64,000 nt of DNA from Carex sylvatica (GCA_964058845.1 CAXKVR010000046.1:124001-188000); one strand, 5' to 3'; positions 25,201-37,715 are shown, counted from the stretch's first letter. The notes: generated by a model from the sequence alone, not told the origin. Translations and numbers: made by a program.

Positions 25201-28200
25201 GCCCAAGCTATGCCATATCGGAAAGCTGAAATATACTTCTATTTGGATACCCACCAGATTTCAAAGGCATTAACATTTGGGAATAATTTGCAGCTTAATA
25301 TATAACCTTTCTACTTTCAGTCTAGAGCATGTAAACACTTATGGAGGGATCCAATAATCACACAACTTTGGTGCCCCATCATGGCCACAAATCTATCTTC
25401 CATTCATATTTAAAATTCAAAATTTCAAATAGCAAATGGGAACCATTGATGTTCTTCTATTTGAAAAATGATGCATTCATGTCAAAAAAAAATTTGAATT
25501 TGTTTTTGACAATAACAAAGGGTAAGAAAATCAAAGGTTTATTGTGATTCATTTGCACTGTTAATTTTTCCACCCATTGATCTTGTACAAAAGAAAAAGG
25601 TAGTGATCATGATGGGCAGCAAAAATTGTGGTTACCATCTCCAAATTAGCAGGAATTTTTTTTGAAGTAATCGGCAATCAGGATGCACCTTTTGTATAAT
25701 TCCACGAAGAGAAGCCAGCTCCAATTCATCAAGGGGTAAGTTTCTCACCTTAAAATACCAAAAAGAGATCAAGTCAAAAATAAAAAAATAAAAAATGAAT
25801 TTTCAGGATAATAAGGAAAACTCCATATATGACACTAAAAAGACTCATTTACCTCCAGACTAGTTGATGTTTCAGGATGGTAACTGGCAGTAACTTTTAA
25901 CTGCCCCTTGTGAAGATTAAGGTATACTTGTTTTATTTTTTGTGCAGTATCGTCTGGGCTAAAAGATAAAGGTCCCATCACTTCCACCGAGATATTCTCA
26001 TCAGGCCGGCCACTGACATTAAGCTGCCAAAATAAAAGGCAATAATAGCAAGTCAGGAGGATGGATCAGCTATTATTAACTATTTCTTTCAACCAAAGAT
26101 GTTAACATACGAATGCAATGAGTGAAACCAACAAACAAACTTAATTATACTTCAGAATTGCAATATTTCTTTCAAAAGATAATTTCATGCACGCTTGTAA
26201 ACAACATCAAAATGTCATATATCCTCCATAATTACTTTACAAGATGGTGAAAATTGTCATCAATTCTTCCTTATTTGAGTAGAGAGCAACACCAAGAAAG
26301 GAAGGGCACTTTGGGGATCTTCTGATGTATAAAGAGAAAGGAGAAGGATAAAGTTTACAATTACTGCATTGTAGGGATTAAAATTGAAATTTCATGTGTA
26401 TTGGGCTTTTCATTTTGCAAGGGTGCACAGAATAGTTGCCATTATAGAAAAACTTCTGAATAGGTCCTGAGATCAGTACAGCATACCATCAAGGAATCAC
26501 GTGAAATAGAAAGGAAGCCAGTGGATTGAGGAGCCAAGGTCAGTTGATTAAGCTTTATGCCAGTTAAAGAAATCTCTCCAGCAAGTCTTGATACCTCATC
26601 CGAAACAACACTATCATCTGACTTAATATTCTTACGACCAGTATTTCGTGACTTGACAACCTTCCCTTGAAACTTGACCCGTCCATTGGCTTTCAAATGA
26701 TGGGGCCTTGGCGAGTCAAACTGGATCATCGAAAAGAAGCTAGCCAATTCAAAGCCTCGCATGCGCAAATCTAGGTCAAGTCCTTCTACAGCTAGTGGCA
26801 CCTTTCTTACAGTGGCATCAGGATCTTGTTGCGATAGATAGTCTTCAATGTATGATGTCTGAACTTGCATGTTTATATCAAAAGCAACTGACGATGAGTT
26901 CACGGTAATGTAGTCATGCGAGATGATGATATTACCACGCGCATCAGTGAATGAGTCCTCAGCATTTGGTGCAGCCCACTTTATGTCAAATTTTCTGGTT
27001 TCAAATGCAACAATGTGACTATGAGATTCATTTTCTGAAAAAAAAGGCTAGTTAAAAATGCTTATTAAATAGAAATAATTCAAAAGTAGAATGACATTAT
27101 TTTCTTTGAAAAGACCAGAAAATTAAATTCCACAGATCAAATGAAAGACATAAACTACAGCAAAAAATATTGAAACTTGTGTCAGGCAAATCAGTAAATG
27201 AGTTTAACAATGCAGACTAAGAATTACCATATTAAAGGTACAATAAGAAAATCTAAGTAAACACGTGGCAGGTGGTAACAAAAAAATAAGAACTTACCCG
27301 GTTTGGCAAATCTACAAATAACCAATAGTTGTTTATATGCAGTGTCTATGAAGCAGCTCTCATTACTCAAATTAAATCATATAAAAATAACTGATAAACA
27401 CACTGGCAGTATAAAATAAAGACATACGGCCTAAGGAGAGCTCCTGAGAGTCTAGTGTCTCCATTTATCTCCCCTACTTTGAGTGGAATCAGAGGGATGC
27501 CACCAGGAATGTAGCGGTGTAGAACTTTATCGAGTAAGAAGCTACCAGATAAGTTTATATCCATAGCTGCTTCATCAACTTCCCCCTGCAAATAGGTTCA
27601 CAGGACAATTTAAAAAACCAAAGGTACTGAACATCCCATGGCCACTACAGCATGTGGGAATCCATAAGGCCTATTATGGACTGATTTGACCATCAGTTAC
27701 ACACAAACCAAATTAAGTAAAAGAACACATCATCACCAAATCCTTGAATAACAAACAAATTAAAAGCTGGTTGATTTACTAAATACATCACATATCTTGT
27801 CATATTTTTTTTAGTGGAATATCTTGTCTTAAATAAATCACATGTTAGTATTGTGTAGAAGGAAAAAAGAAGAAGTGAACAACAGAAGATTGGTAGGATA
27901 TGACATAAGATATATGCAAGATCATCAAATTCTCATGGTGATAACAAGATGGCAATTCTCAGGGTATTAACTATAGGCTCCAATTTCTATACCAATAAAG
28001 CATTACCTCTGGGCAAACCCATGCATTACCAGCCCCACGAATCTCTCCACCATCTAAAAGGCTTGCTCTAATGCCATAAAGATCAGCCACCTATTCATAA
28101 CCGGATATTAGACAAGCAATGATCATAGAATATAACACGGTAACACAACTTTAATAAAGCTGGAAATATTATTACTTTGCTAGACCAACAGTTCGTGAGC

Positions 28201-31200
28201 CTAATATAAAACCATAATTATACTAGTGTACTGGCGAGCATACCAGCACCAGTAACATTCTTTCTTGCATGCTCCAATTGTGTTATTGTGTCTCTTGGGT
28301 ATTATACAAAAGATTGCCAGCAAGCAAGTAAAAACTTACACAGTTATCGAGATTGTAAGTAAAATTGGCCGAAACATGGGAGAAAGGGATGCGATCAAAT
28401 GCAGCAACAGCACCAGCTTCTTTATTCTGCAGCACAGCTTCTGATGCAACAGACGGAGGCATAGTAGAAACAGAGAGTGATTTTTGGGACATTATCCCAC
28501 TTCCCACAAATATAGGTGCATCTAAAGGGCCTTGGCAATTGAGTATGGCTGTCACAGACCCAGCCACCTAGAACATAAAAGTTGTGTTTTCAACATTGAT
28601 TCTTACATATGCTACATGGTAGCAATATCAAACCTCTGGCAATATTTTGAGGGTTGATTCTTATATATGTTATAATGTACCAGTGTATTGCATTGATGGG
28701 AAATGGTACAGGTTAACTGGAAGATAAGAGGATGAACAAATCAACATTATAATGGACTAAAAATTGACACAAAAATTTGCCATAATTTCATGAGTGAGCA
28801 AGGGTCTCACCGGAAACATAAGAGGCCTCATCCTCAGAGTCTTCATAAGGGCATTTAATTCAACAGAAGGCACCTGTTAAAGGGATCTATCAGTTCAACA
28901 ATTTGACCCCTCTAAAGCAATAAAGACATAAACGTGATTACGCGAATCTTACCACCAATATGGTTTCCATATATCAAAAAGAACCTGGTTCAAAAATTGA
29001 AAGAAGTTTGACAACTTATAAGTATAGAGCATGCGAGCGTGCTGTACCTGGCACATAATATGATACTCTCCGTCCATGGGATTTATGCCAAAGTCTCCAG
29101 AAGCTTCTAGAGGAACGGCACCAAACCAACCGCTTGTGTTGTGCAAAAACACTCTTTGGCCACGAAAGATTAGGTTTCCTGTCAAGTCCTGCATGAAATT
29201 GTGATTATAGACAATGTAATGTAGTAAGAGACAAAATTTTATCAATTTAGAAGAGCCTTATTCAACAACAAAAATTAAGTTGCTTCTTCAGTAACAGACA
29301 TGGAAATAGCATATCATGACATAAGGTAACAGCATACCGAAAAAGAGGATGGAGCATCCAATACATGAAAAGAAACCCCCTTTACATCCAGATGCCCATG
29401 AATGCTAGGAAATGCATCCCCTTTTGACATGCATATATGAACCTGCAATTAAAATATAAAAAAACAGCGGGCCATATAAATAAAACTTAAAAAGAAAATT
29501 TAAAGCTCCATACTAGACATCAACATTTCCATGGCACATGAATATTCTATGATAAATCTAAAATGTGCATCTCCATTACTAATTCTTACACTTTTTCCAA
29601 GAACAATATCAATAAAATAAAAAAAGAAACAAGAGCATCAGGTGCAGATAAGCACCTCACCAGAAGCTCTCCCTTTTGCCAAGGTTGCTGGAATATCTAA
29701 AATTCTCTCAACAAGCTGCATCGAAATACAAAGAAAAAACAGTATATACAAATAGTTAATTTACACAAAAGAATCACACTGAGTCAGAGAAAAGGCAGCG
29801 ACAAGAAACTTACAGGGGCAAAGAGATTGGAAGCATTCAGATTGGCATGCCACTTCTGCTCAGAAATATCAACAAAGACATCAGTTGACAGGTGACCCCC
29901 ACCCTGTGAAGTCTGGTCCTGCCGCCACTCCATGCAGTTACCACTAACATGCACATGGATGCGGTTGTAATGATTCTGGAACTTAATGAATCCATTGGCA
30001 TTTCTCATTTCCCTTCACATTCAACAACACAACAAACATAGGAGAAAAATAAAGCAAAATAAACTAAGGAATGTTGAGAAAAATTTTAAATAAAATTTAT
30101 CAGAATAAATATGAATGGTGGTAAGTGAACAGCACCAGAATGATCTAATTAATACCTCTAATGTATCAATTATCAGATGTTTACTATATCTTAAGAGCAC
30201 CAGTCACAGACACTACATCAGTCAGCTCAGGTACTAGTACTTAACCAATATACACCGATTGGTACCCAGACAATGCTCGTTAGTGGAACAATGAGATCGG
30301 TTTTCTGTTAACTGTATACACCCTCCCCCAAATATTGAAAGAAAACATTCGCATGCATGTACACACACTAAGAATAAAAAAATAAAAAAAGCAAATATAA
30401 TAAGGAAGTAACCTAGGCTCCTGATCGCCATAGCCAAGAAGCATGAGGGTTCCACCAGTAAAATAAACAGAATCAACTGTGACCGGCAGTGCCTTCTCAA
30501 TTCCCTCAGCTTGAGTCTGCATCAACCCCTCTGTCAGTTCAGCAGATATCTCCTCCCGACTCAAACCCATCACTGATTTCGATTTCTCTATTTTATCCTC
30601 CAACCCATCAGACTGAGCACGGTTTCCAATATGAGTTAATGGCCAAATAGGTTCCAATAAGTTAGATTGTGTTAAGGATCCAAACTTCTCAGCTTTATGA
30701 ATAGAATTATCATCAGATCCATGTTCGGGCTTCTCAGGCTTGTCAACCAGTATCTCTGCCAAGTGAGCATCTAAATCACTTCCATGCGAAGAATCAATTT
30801 TCTTCTCTAGTCTCTTGAAATACCTCAGAGCTGCAAGAGAACTCCGTCTGAGTATCATTTGCTGAGAGAAACTGCTATTTTCAGAACAGACTTTATTAAG
30901 TGAGTTTCTTTTGAATTTTCGCCAGGCAAAATCAGGCATTAACTGGGCCCAGAACTTGGAAACGGGCATGCGGGTCTTAAACCCGAATGACTTCTCCAGA
31001 TCTGTATGTCTAGACCCATCCACAATTCTTGAATCCTTCGAGTGCATCTCTTGATCCATGCAAAAGTGCTCTCTAGATTTCTCAAAATCATTCCTATTTT
31101 GGGTCTTCGAGTCTGGTAACAGGTCCTCAGCTGATACCACAACAAAGCCTCTTTTAGGCAAAACATACCCGCTTTCAGCTGCCTCTCTTGCTAATGAATC

Positions 31201-31950
31201 CCTATCTAGTACCCCCTGGGCACTTGCAGTTTCTCGTGCAACTCTGCGGCTTTTGGTGCGGTGATCTATCCCTTCTTCATTTGAGTTGCGCTTATAGCTT
31301 ATTTCAGAAGGAGGAGGAATACCAAGCCATGAAAAATCTTTCTTTTGAGAGACCAGGAGGCACGGTTGGGAGACAAAGGCATTGATTACAATTTTGCCTT
31401 GCCTTAGGCTGGCAAAAGGGCAGATGCGTAATTTTACCACCTCCACCTCCCCACAAGAGAACTCCTCTCTGTGGGGCCCAAGTGAGCATGATTGGAGAGT
31501 AATTCCCAGTGGAGAGATACTTCTCACTTTACCAAAATCTATTTCTCTTTGGAGATATTCACTAAGAATTGAACAGACAGATGGTAGTAGCTTGGTTTCA
31601 GCAAATCGCTGGGCTTTGAGTCGGGCGTACCAGACCAGAAGGCCGGCAACTGAAATTACAGCAACTGCCACAGAGCACCTGACAATAAAAAGGCCCTCCT
31701 TCCATATAGGGTGTAGGGAGTTTATGAAAGAACGGGTCTTCTCGAAAGGCTCCTTTGTACAGTGAACCCTAAAGACACCTCTTGAAGTTGATATGAAATT
31801 AAAAGTTGAATTTGGTTTTTTGAACAGAGAGCGACGAGGGATGTTTGATCCTTGATTTGAAGAGGGGAAGATGAGTGTGTTGTGCTTGATCCTTCTAAAG
31901 GGAACCGGGAGAGGAGAGAGAAACAAGGGGATAGCTAAAAATTGGGACAT
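16216..31950 (-). CDS. TIC236: TIC236, chloroplast inner-envelope TamB/DUF490 protein
   Basis: A 24-exon model keeps phase throughout and gives 2,044 aa. Exons: 31950-30413, 30012-29814, 29715-29656, 29442-29338, 29188-29048, 28873-28811, 28567-28340, 28090-28007, 27585-27428, 26994-26487, 26023-25853, 25748-25689, 25128-25006, 24583-24296, 24154-24089, 23582-23442, 23253-22762, 20709-20365, 19962-19682, 19201-18969, 18437-18199, 17909-17718, 17269-16997, 16362-16216. A transit-peptide-like N terminus is followed by one membrane segment at about residues 87-108. Repetitive beta-rich sequence follows, then the conserved C-terminal DUF490 region ending TSRLRVLYQSTPS...EYSATSQD. Known TIC236 is anchored in the inner envelope, spans the intermembrane space, and links the outer-membrane Toc75 POTRA domains to the TIC complex during protein import. 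It resembles bacterial TamB. The length is close to the roughly 2,100-2,170 aa of known orthologues. One intron (17717-17270) uses a GC donor. Confidence 0.93.
16469..16860. repeat. MITE family A, complete copy, in the last TIC236 intron
   Basis: It starts AGAGGAGGGATCA and ends with the reverse complement. The arms pair for about 180 bp around a short centre. The core GGAGACCAAATTTTACAT is shared with 4518-4926. It sits inside intron 16363-16996 without touching the splice sites. Confidence 0.85.
21125..22540 (+). mobile_element. 5'-truncated LINE with 15-bp target duplication, in a TIC236 intron
   Basis: A 15-bp direct repeat AAACTATAGCCTTTC flanks it (21110-21124 and 22541-22555). The right end carries a short A tract. 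The plus strand encodes the C-terminal part of a plant L1-type reverse transcriptase with the zf-RVT region: SYGGRITLVKFVLSAIPLHF, RRSFLWRG, then LWELKVPMKVKVFIWLMLL. The N-terminal endonuclease and RT core are missing, as expected from incomplete reverse transcription. It lies in intron 20710-22761, antisense to TIC236. The frame is broken by a tandem duplication at 21664-21833. Confidence 0.88.
21664..21833 (+). repeat. 85-bp perfect tandem duplication in the LINE
   Basis: The segment beginning GCGTCAGAATCATTCTTCC occurs at 21664-21748 and again at 21749-21833. I saw no mismatch. A period of 85 is not a multiple of three, so it shifts the LINE frame. Confidence 0.9.
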
Positions 31951-32899
31951 TATTTATTGCTGCTATGAAAAAACCATCTGAATGGGGACCAAGAATTGAA
32001 TCTCAGTCCCCAAACTGTGCTTCAAGTTCTTCGTAGAGTCAGGGGCATCTGGTAAATTCAAGATAACAAAATCAACAAAGTTTTCTTCTTCAATTGGTAT
32101 TGGAACTCCATTATTCACAATTATTCAATAAGGACGCTGATTTGAGCAGAAAATAGGTTAAAAAAACACTAAAATTTACTTTGAAGACCAGTAAAATACA
32201 ATACTGGTATCAGAAACTAGTGTAAGGTACAGAAAAAGAAAATCTATCGTTTGTGAAGTGCCTCACCTTAATACTAAAATTCTATCATAGCAAGCAACAG
32301 TCCATTGTTGCTACCATACTTTTCCAAACCGATTGGCCAATTTACGCCTAGTCTTCTAGTTTTTGACTGATTGATCCTTCAAAGGGAATGTGGAATGTGA
32401 TTGATTGGTCGTCGGAGGAAAGATTAGACTCCGTCTCCGTTAGAAGATAGCGTGAACAACGACGCTTTGCTAATTAAAACTTGAAAGACGGAGAAAGAAG
32501 ATGGCTCTGCCAAATGGGACCCCAAGCTTAAATAGGACTCTGGCTCTGGTAATTTGTTTCCCATTTGGAAAAAAACAAGGAAAGAAAATTTTTATTTATT
32601 TATTTTTTTAAATACAAAAAAGATTAAGGAAATAAATACAGAAACTTTTATTTAACTATCTTCACCTTATTGTATTTCTTACAATTTTATCTCGAAAAAA
32701 AGAAAAAGATGAATGTTTCTTTTTCTCTCCTTCTCATACTCGAAAGAACATTTGAGGGAAAAAAAAAAAATTCAGCCCATATATTTAGTTTTTTTTTTTG
32801 TTGGGCTAGCTATCATATTTTATCTTTGCATTATATTTAATTGAATTATGAGTTACGAATTAAAAAAAAATAGTGAAAATGAAAGAGTTAGAAGATCCT
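31951..32899. other. TIC236 upstream region
   Basis: The 5' untranslated region and promoter of TIC236 (minus strand) are expected here. Sequence up to about 32570 is of mixed composition. Beyond it lie AT-rich homopolymer runs. I cannot point to a certain TATA box or start site. Confidence 0.4.
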
Positions 32900-33465
32900 A
32901 GGGGTGTAAACGAGCTGGCTCGGGTCAAGCTGGGATTTAGCTCGGCTCGTTTATTTCTGCCTGAGCTTGGATCGAGCAAGTTGGACTTAGGTCACCCGAG
33001 TCAAAAACTCATGTCTCGCTCGTGACAAACCAGTCCGAGCTAGCTCGCGAGGTGACGAACTGGCTCGCTGGACTTTATTGAACTACTATTATACAAATTA
33101 AAAAATATAAAAATAAGAAAGTCCATTTAAAAAAATTAAGAAATCGTCTAGCAGACACATCTTCAAGCAACTGAAACCCATATCCTTTCTTTCCAGACAA
33201 AAAATACATCAATTTTGCATAATTACACCTTTGAAAATGGGACTAGACTTAAAATTATACGGGGTTAAACCCTAAATCCACTATAGCTTAACGAGCCGAG
33301 CTGGCCCGGTCCGAGCTGACCCTTGGCTCAGCTCGTTTATTTTGACCCGAACCAGAACTAAGCTGGCTCATTAACAGCTCGGTTCACTACCGAACGAGCT
33401 GTTAGCGAGCAAACTAGAGCCGAACCACGAGTGAGCCACGAGCCGCGAGCTTTTTTGACAGCCCT
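32900..33465. mobile_element. Non-autonomous hAT-like element, about 566 bp
   Basis: It starts AGGGGTGTAAACGAGCTGGC and ends with a sequence whose reverse complement is AGGGCTGTCAAAAAAGCTCG. Both subterminal regions are dense in GAGC/GCTC motifs. The flanks share TCCTA, a possible remnant of an 8-bp target duplication. It has no coding capacity. It lies about 370 bp from the autonomous hAT element and shares the AGGGNTG end. Confidence 0.65.
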
Positions 33466-33826
33466 AGTCCTAGCTAGTTGTGCGGAAAATATGAGAGGAA
33501 AACAGAAATATATTGTATCTAGTGTTAGTAAAATTATGTGTTGCTTTTTTTTCCCTCTATTTGTGTGTCTTCACTTACAAATTTAAGAAAATATATAAAA
33601 AAAACTAATTGAGAAATGTATCATATTTTGCAGGATCAAATAAAAAAAAAAACATACATAAACATATGATAAATCGTATTTATTATTGTACATTTTGCAT
33701 TGAATAGTGAACATTAAAAAATCTTACCTATCTCATTAGCTTTTGTTACTTTGAATAGTAAACATATGATAAATCGTCATTGACTACGTTTGCCTCTTTC
33801 AAAAAGAGGTTAAATATTTTAGATAT
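33466..33826. other. AT-rich spacer
   Basis: About 360 bp of AT-rich sequence between two hAT elements. ATAAATCGT occurs twice, near 33668 and 33769. There is no gene. Confidence 0.4.
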
Positions 33827-33834
33827 ACACGGAG
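33827..33834. repeat. Left target-site duplication of the hAT element
   Basis: ACACGGAG, identical to 38541-38548 immediately after the right end of the element. Confidence 0.9.
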
Positions 33835-34159
33835 TAGGGCTGCTAACTGAACAGGGCTGTTCATGAACAAATGGGCCAAACAATTAGCAAACTATAATTG
33901 AACGGGCTATAATACGAACAAGGCTCAAAGCCCTGTTCACGTTCATATTAATTTTTACATATGGACTGGATCTGAACAGGTGATGAGCAGCCCGTTGAAC
34001 AGCTCGATTGATGTCCAGTTAGAGCCCGTTCAGAAGTTTGATGAACAACAGAACAGGTTACGCCTCTCTCTGCTCTCTCCCGTTGAACAGCTGCCTCTCC
34101 ATCTTTGCCTCTTCACGCTCTCTCTCTGCTCTCTGCCATTTCTCTTCACGACTTCTCTC

Positions 34160-34222
34160 TTCACCGCTGCCACCGTCCACTCCACCTCTCTTCACCGCTG
34201 CCACCGTCCACTCCACCTCTCT
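34160..34222 (+). repeat. 31-bp tandem duplication in the hAT leader
   Basis: TTCACCGCTGCCACCGTCCA and following bases occur twice in tandem with a 31-bp period, in the CT-rich probable first untranslated exon of the element. Confidence 0.8.
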
Positions 34223-35352
34223 TTTCCCGACCTCTTTCTTCGTGATCTCCCAGACGACCCTGACGCCTCTCTCTTCACCGTCACTTCAGAGTTCAGACCC
34301 CTTTTCTGTTCCTCGCCATTCTTGGTAAGCGTGCCCTTCCTTGCTCTTCCTCGTTCTCTCTAACGGGTTAACGGGTTGTGGGTTTGAGTTAAAAGAGTTT
34401 GAAGTTTGGTGTTGAACACAAAAATTGCACAAATTTTTATAAATTGATTTTGATTTTGGGTGATGCTGTAAATATGACCTATTAACGGGTTAACGGGTTG
34501 TGGGTTTGATTTTTATGCAACTAAACTTAGTAACACTAAACTTAGTTGCTTTAATTGCTTGATGTATTACCAATTGGCTTTCAGATTGTACCATGGTATA
34601 TGACCTATTTAAACTATAAAGAACTTATCTACAATTTTACATTTTTCAATTTTAGCAATCATTCTGTCACTTTTTTATCATTTCCAAAAGTTATTTATCT
34701 TAGGGACTTGCAATGTAGTAAGAGTGTGCAAATGTATTGTCATGACTTACGATTATCATGTATATATTCGCTTTGAATCTGTACACTTTTGTGCACCAGA
34801 TACTCTGTGTATTTTTATATTTACACTTCTTAGTCTACTAACAATGTACTATTTTATATTGTACTTTCACTAGTAATCAAATTTTACAATACATGAGATA
34901 TTGACATGAGATCTGTACAGGCTTCAGATTGGCGACCAATCGTTCTCACCAAGTGCAGTTACCAGTGCAACAGCAGGGCTGCATTACTGTTCCTAATCAA
35001 GGTAATTTTGTTTTACATTTTTACTCTTGCTACTTCAATTTAGCCGGGATGAATATGATGTCTTGTATGTTGACTTTTTATTCAGTACTTATGTTCTTCT
35101 TTACTGTTGTTACAACTTAGAACTAAGCACTGACGAGTTCAACTAGTATGACACCGGTGTTATATAACACTAACTCCAAAATTTATTGGATAGATTTCAA
35201 ACGACAAATGCAAATCATTCAAATTGATATAACAATGTACTATGTATCTGTCTTCTGTGAGTAAAATATACCAGTTGGAAGTACGGTTTGCAATATACAC
35301 TTTATTTACACTTGGGGCTTGGCTGATTTTTTTTTTGTTGTACAGTAGCATC

Positions 35353-37302
35353 ATGTCACAATCTGTGACCCAAACAAATTCTGATATTGGTGAGTCCGAG
35401 AGTGGATCGACCGCAGTAAGACGACGTCGAAAGACATCACCAGTTTGGCTCCATTTTCGTAAAGTAGGAACAAAATCTTTTTGCAATCACTGCTCCATGG
35501 AGTTCGTTGCCGGTACTGGTTCTGGAACAACACACTTGCATCGGCATATAGGAGTTTGCCAAAAAATTGATGAAGTAGAAAGAGAGAGATGGCTTGCATT
35601 AGGCAAAGAAACCGATTTTTTTGGTGCACCCAATTATAAGTTTGATCCTGTATTGACCCGTAATTTGATGACATTGCTTTTCATAGATACAGAGATACCA
35701 TTCAATGTAATTGAAAGTCGGTTTTTTGAACCGGTTATGAGATCTTTGAGACCCGAATATAAACCTATAGGGCGGCAAACATTGAGAAATGATTGCGTGC
35801 AAGTGTTTAAGGCGGGAGTTGAGATAACAATGAAGGAGTTTGAAGGATTGGATTCATGTGTTTCTTTTACAAGTGACATCTGGACTTCGAGCGTGCAATT
35901 GGATTATTTGTGTCTAACGGTACATTTCATTGATAAGGACTTCAAGTTTCAAAAGAAGATCATCTCCTTTAAGCAAATTCCTTATCCACATACGGGTGTA
36001 AATGTTGCAGGTTTAATGAGGAATATTTTAACGGAGTGGAAGTTGGATGATAAGATTTTTACGATCACTTTAGATAATTGTGCGGTGAATGATGTTGCAG
36101 TTGGACTTTTAGAGAAGCACTTTTGGGATAAGACCATTTTTAAAGGGAAATACATGCATATGAGATGTGCGGCACACATCTTAAATATAATGGTACAATG
36201 TGGTATGAAGATTATTTCACCGAGTTTGATTCTAATTAGAGATATAATACGGAATATAGCTTCGAGTGGCTCCAAGCTTCAATTGTTTAATGATAAGCTA
36301 AAAGATCTTAACTTGCCATCTAAGAGGGGTTTGATTCTAGATTGTCCAACTAGGTGGAATTCAACTTATGAAATGATTCGTGAAGCTTTGAAATACAAAG
36401 AGGCTTTGGATCGATTTGGTGATGACGTTAAAATGGTTGTTCCTAGTTTGGAGAAGTGGAAGGAAGTGGAAGAGATGGCGAGGTTTTTGGAGGTATTCCT
36501 AGATGCTACGAAGACTTTCTCAATTGTGAGACGACCATCTTCAAATAGTTTTATGAAAGAGGTGTGTAGCGTTCGGATTGCATTGTTGGAGGAAGAAATA
36601 GGTTCCAATACAACTATGCAAAACTTATCGAAGGAGATGAAAAAAAAATTTGACAAATATTGGGAAACCCCGAATTTGATCCTAACACTAGCATGTATTT
36701 TTGATCCTCGGAGAAAGATGGTTTGCGTAGATTTTTGTTTCCAATATGCATATGGAGAAAAGACCGCTTTGTACAATGAAAGAATGAGCGAGGTGCAAAC
36801 TTCGCTTAAAAAATTCTATGATGAGTATGAGAAGACGACTGGCAATACGGACCGGGCGACAAGTAGTCGGTCCCCACAAGTGGAAGGTGGAATACTCCAA
36901 AAAAGGAAGTTTGAGATGAGATTCTCTCAATTTCAAGTTCAAAACAATAATCCGCAACAAAAGAAATGTGAGTTGGATAGTTATCTTGAAGAGCCGTTGG
37001 TGGTGTCTGAGGATGGAGAATTTGATGTTTTGGAATGGTGGAAAAGAAAGTCGGACTTGTTTCCGATTTTAGCAAAAATGGCAAGGGATTTTTTGGCTGT
37101 TCCGGTCTCAACTGTTGCATCAGAGTCGGCCTTTAGTGCAGCGGGTCGGTTGACGGATAATTTGCGGAGTTCGATGACTTCTGAGACCATTGAGGCTCTA
37201 GTTTGCTCAAAGGATTGGTTTGCGTCTATTGATGGTAACTTCAAGTTAGACCAATTTCGCCCATTCATGCAGTTTCTTGACGGTATGTACTTCGACTATT
37301 AG
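35353..37302 (+). CDS. hAT transposase (BED zinc finger, RICESLEEPER-like), intact
   Basis: The protein is 649 aa from ATG 35353. This codon is the first ATG after the acceptor TGTACAG. An upstream in-frame ATG at 35242 lies in the predicted intron. The order is: BED-type zinc finger at about residues 30-68 (C44, C47, H61, H65); RNase-H-like catalytic fold with candidate acidic residues D175 in FTSDIWTSS and D241 in TLDNCAVN; CxxH motif RCAAH at 271-275; and a C-terminal hATC dimerisation region with VSTVASESAFSAAGR, whose E is the third candidate catalytic residue. The length is normal for the family. No stop or frameshift interrupts it. It should cut the element out and insert it elsewhere with 8-bp duplications. 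Plant relatives such as DAYSLEEPER are domesticated, but here the terminal repeats and target duplications show a transposon. Confidence 0.93.
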   Translation: MSQSVTQTNSDIGESESGSTAVRRRRKTSPVWLHFRKVGTKSFCNHCSMEFVAGTGSGTTHLHRHIGVCQKIDEVERERWLALGKETDFFGAPNYKFDPVLTRNLMTLLFIDTEIPFNVIESRFFEPVMRSLRPEYKPIGRQTLRNDCVQVFKAGVEITMKEFEGLDSCVSFTSDIWTSSVQLDYLCLTVHFIDKDFKFQKKIISFKQIPYPHTGVNVAGLMRNILTEWKLDDKIFTITLDNCAVNDVAVGLLEKHFWDKTIFKGKYMHMRCAAHILNIMVQCGMKIISPSLILIRDIIRNIASSGSKLQLFNDKLKDLNLPSKRGLILDCPTRWNSTYEMIREALKYKEALDRFGDDVKMVVPSLEKWKEVEEMARFLEVFLDATKTFSIVRRPSSNSFMKEVCSVRIALLEEEIGSNTTMQNLSKEMKKKFDKYWETPNLILTLACIFDPRRKMVCVDFCFQYAYGEKTALYNERMSEVQTSLKKFYDEYEKTTGNTDRATSSRSPQVEGGILQKRKFEMRFSQFQVQNNNPQQKKCELDSYLEEPLVVSEDGEFDVLEWWKRKSDLFPILAKMARDFLAVPVSTVASESAFSAAGRLTDNLRSSMTSETIEALVCSKDWFASIDGNFKLDQFRPFMQFLDGMYFDY

Positions 37303-37608
37303 TTGAATTTGATTTGGAGTTCATGTCTATTATTTTTTTACTAAATACTCAATTTATTTTGTAGGTTGAGAGGCACTTGCAAGATGTTCCATAAGAAAAG
37401 GGTACAAAGGTAAAAATTCTTATACAAAAGGTTGTTGTTGTATCTGTCATGCATAGTTTCTTTAGATTTTCATTTAGTTCACCAGTGATGGCATGCACCT
37501 GATTTTTTTCTTTACCGTGTTTTCTGTTTTGTTGTTTTGGCTTTTGTAGTACTTCTTTTGCTGCAACTTCCAGTTGCTGCTTCTATAGAAGCTGGTGACA
37601 GCAGCATT

Positions 37609-37715
37609 GGAGCTTATGTATTGCTTTGCTTCTATTTTTGAACACTGGAGCTTATGTATTGCTTTGCTTCTATTTTTGAACACTGGAGCTTATGTATTGC
37701 TTTGCTTCTATTTAT
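37609..37715 (+). repeat. 38-bp tandem repeat, nearly 3 copies, in the hAT 3' region
   Basis: GGAGCTTATGTATTGCTTTG and the following bases repeat with a 38-bp period. The first two copies are complete and the third is cut short. Downstream of the transposase stop. Confidence 0.85.

Noticed and set aside
27000..27034. Upstream acceptor for TIC236 exon 10
   Set aside because: Using it creates an immediate TGA; the acceptor at 26995 keeps the frame.
30280..30412. Extension of the first TIC236 frame past 30413
   Set aside because: The family's protein sequence continues in the exon at 30012, in phase after donor CCTAG|GTTACT.
34030..34363. Frames over the CT-rich hAT leader as a small secreted protein
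   Set aside because: Composition is driven by CT repeats and a donor site follows. It is best read as an untranslated exon.
35242..35352. Upstream ATG giving a 686-residue hAT transposase
   Set aside because: The extra 37 residues are hydrophobic and lie before the acceptor TGTACAG. The ATG at 35353 starts a typical N terminus.
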